Assembly: GCA_039025235.1 (NCBI GenBank)
Contig: JBCCOS010000010.1
Coordinates: 115,218 to 179,217 of the forward strand
DNA from: MED-G105 sp039025235
GTDB taxonomy: Bacteria; Pseudomonadota; Alphaproteobacteria; Caulobacterales; Parvularculaceae
Direction of reading: 5' to 3'
DNA length: 64,000 nt
Part shown: positions 63,267 through 64,000 of the stretch, piece after piece
How positions within the stretch are numbered: position 1 is the stretch's first letter
Layout of the letters: each line of letters starts with the position of its first letter
Made by a program: the position numbers and the translations under genes
The notes under the pieces: model-generated
What the model saw: the letters and a program-made list of their open reading frames with translations, nothing else
Database searches by the model: none
What the model was told of the DNA's origin: nothing

Positions 63267-63803
63267 ATGCTTCGCAAATTCGTTGAAAGGTTAGCACTAC
63301 CCAGTGTTATCGCCATAATTGCAGCTGGAGCGGCGTTAGCGACAGTGGGTGAGCCGCTTGATAGCGACAGTCCAGTTGCCGTAACCCAGAGTTTTGATGC
63401 TGAACAAATTCGAACCCATGCTGAAAAGGTATTTCGACAAGCAGACTTAAATAGTGATGGTGATCTGAATGTGGATGAGTTCGCGACACTCTCCGTTGTC
63501 ATAGCAGAGCTGTCGCGTTTGAATGGGTATGTTTCCATCCTGAATGATGGTGAGGGCGCAATCGCACCGATCCAGAAACAACCTCTGCTCACAAAGGGTG
63601 ACCGCATTTTCATTGAAGCTTTGTCTGCGAAAGAGCGTGCTTTGGCTGCTGGTTTAGACAACAGACTTGATGTTAACGAGTTTATTGATTTTGAGCTTAA
63701 TCGGTTTCTTGTTGCTGACTTCAATCGGAATGGCATTTTGAAAAACGCAGAAGTTATTGCTTACGCGAACCAGGCTGCGCGTATCCAGCGGCCACAGAGT
63801 TAA
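63267..63803 (+). CDS. Exported EF-hand calcium-binding protein
   Basis: 178 residues with a signal peptide (LPSVIAIIAAGAALATVG). The first EF-hand loop (D60, N62, D64, D66, E71 in DLNSDGDLNVDE) is canonical; the second (D151, N153, N155, E162 in DFNRNGILKNAE) is near-canonical, and GLDNRLDVNEF around 129-139 looks like a partial third. It probably binds calcium in the periplasm or outside the cell; no partner is evident. AGGAG-like AGATAGGATC precedes the ATG. An intrinsic-type hairpin follows. Confidence 0.8.
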   Translation: MLRKFVERLALPSVIAIIAAGAALATVGEPLDSDSPVAVTQSFDAEQIRTHAEKVFRQADLNSDGDLNVDEFATLSVVIAELSRLNGYVSILNDGEGAIAPIQKQPLLTKGDRIFIEALSAKERALAAGLDNRLDVNEFIDFELNRFLVADFNRNGILKNAEVIAYANQAARIQRPQS

Positions 63804-63880
63804 GCAAGGCCTCGGTTAAGACGTCCGGCAAGACCAGCTCAAATCTCAATAGTTTTTGTGGGTGGGAGAGAGTAGCTGCG

Positions 63881-63915
63881 AGAACACCGACCATGAGTAA
63901 TTTGGTCGGTGTTCT
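63881..63915 (+). terminator. Hairpin terminator after the EF-hand gene
   Basis: AGAACACCGACCA and TGGTCGGTGTTCT form a perfect 13-base-pair stem with a nine-base loop, 78 bases after the stop. The T-tract is weak (TATACAACTTT), so efficiency is uncertain. Confidence 0.65.
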
Positions 63916-64000
63916 TATACAACTTTATCCATAAATACTTCAAAAGGCGTTATGAGTTAATCGCTAACGCGAACAACGGAGCTTTCGATAAGGGCATCGA

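Overview
The window is a stretch of chromosome from a free-living alphaproteobacterium of roughly 50% GC. Several independent signs agree: a CcrM-type GANTC methyltransferase beside rnhB, sites matching the CtrA consensus TTAA-N7-TTAAC, a tRNA-His without an encoded G-1 and with U72/A73, an Fo operon with two b-type subunits and no F1 genes, split gcvPA/gcvPB, and the gene runs mutY-dciA-dsbA-smc and nagZ-scpA-scpB-tatABC-serS-surE. I see no rRNA, CRISPR array, insertion sequence, integrase or prophage. I cannot fix the genus; Caulobacterales, Parvularculales, or a marine Rhizobiales-like relative would all fit.

Layout. 0.4-8.4 kb: MATE exporter, tRNA-His, large M16 lipoprotein peptidase, alaC-type aminotransferase, gpmA, HxlR regulator. 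9.1-12.1 kb: class II DAHP synthase and a Gfo/Idh/MocA oxidoreductase. 12.4-17.3 kb: a tandem glycine riboswitch followed by the glycine cleavage operon gcvT-gcvH-gcvPA-gcvPB. 18.0-19.5 kb: MipA/OmpV outer-membrane protein divergent from a MarR regulator. 19.7-22.6 kb (minus): atpI-atpB-atpE-atpF'-atpF. 23.0-28.6 kb (minus): dciA-dsbA-smc, with a decayed coding frame between dsbA and smc; mutY diverges from dciA. 30.0-32.1 kb (minus): rnhB-ccrM, with a CtrA-type box upstream of rnhB and three GANTC sites directly upstream of ccrM. 32.5-33.9 kb: two overlapping small glycosyltransferases. 34.1-41.1 kb: leucine degradation, with FadR-type regulator and isovaleryl-CoA dehydrogenase leftward and mccB-mccA-hmgL rightward. 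41.2-44.5 kb: beta-hydroxyacid dehydrogenase, DASS anion symporter and a ClpP-fold periplasmic protein. 44.8-59.3 kb: erpA, dgt, SPOR protein, nagZ, scpA, scpB, tatABC, serS, surE, a membrane-anchored GH24 lysozyme-like protein, an NlpD/DipM-type LysM-LytM lipoprotein and a probable PD-(D/E)XK protein. 59.5-64.0 kb: chorismate mutase, ABC-F ATPase, ndk and an exported EF-hand protein.

Together the genes cover C1/glycine metabolism, branched-chain amino acid breakdown, energy conversion, chromosome organisation (SMC-ScpA-ScpB, DciA), epigenetic cell-cycle control (CcrM) and division-site cell-wall remodelling (SPOR, NagZ, NlpD, lysozyme-like protein).

The most unusual feature is non-coding. 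A two-hairpin repeat of about 103 bp recurs in intergenic gaps, as at least six well-preserved copies or blocks plus several worn ones, mostly at gene 3' ends and in most convergent gaps. In three places the outer TTA of the repeat also serves as the stop codon of the opposite-strand gene. A second, unrelated REP-like palindrome lies in and after the leucine operon.
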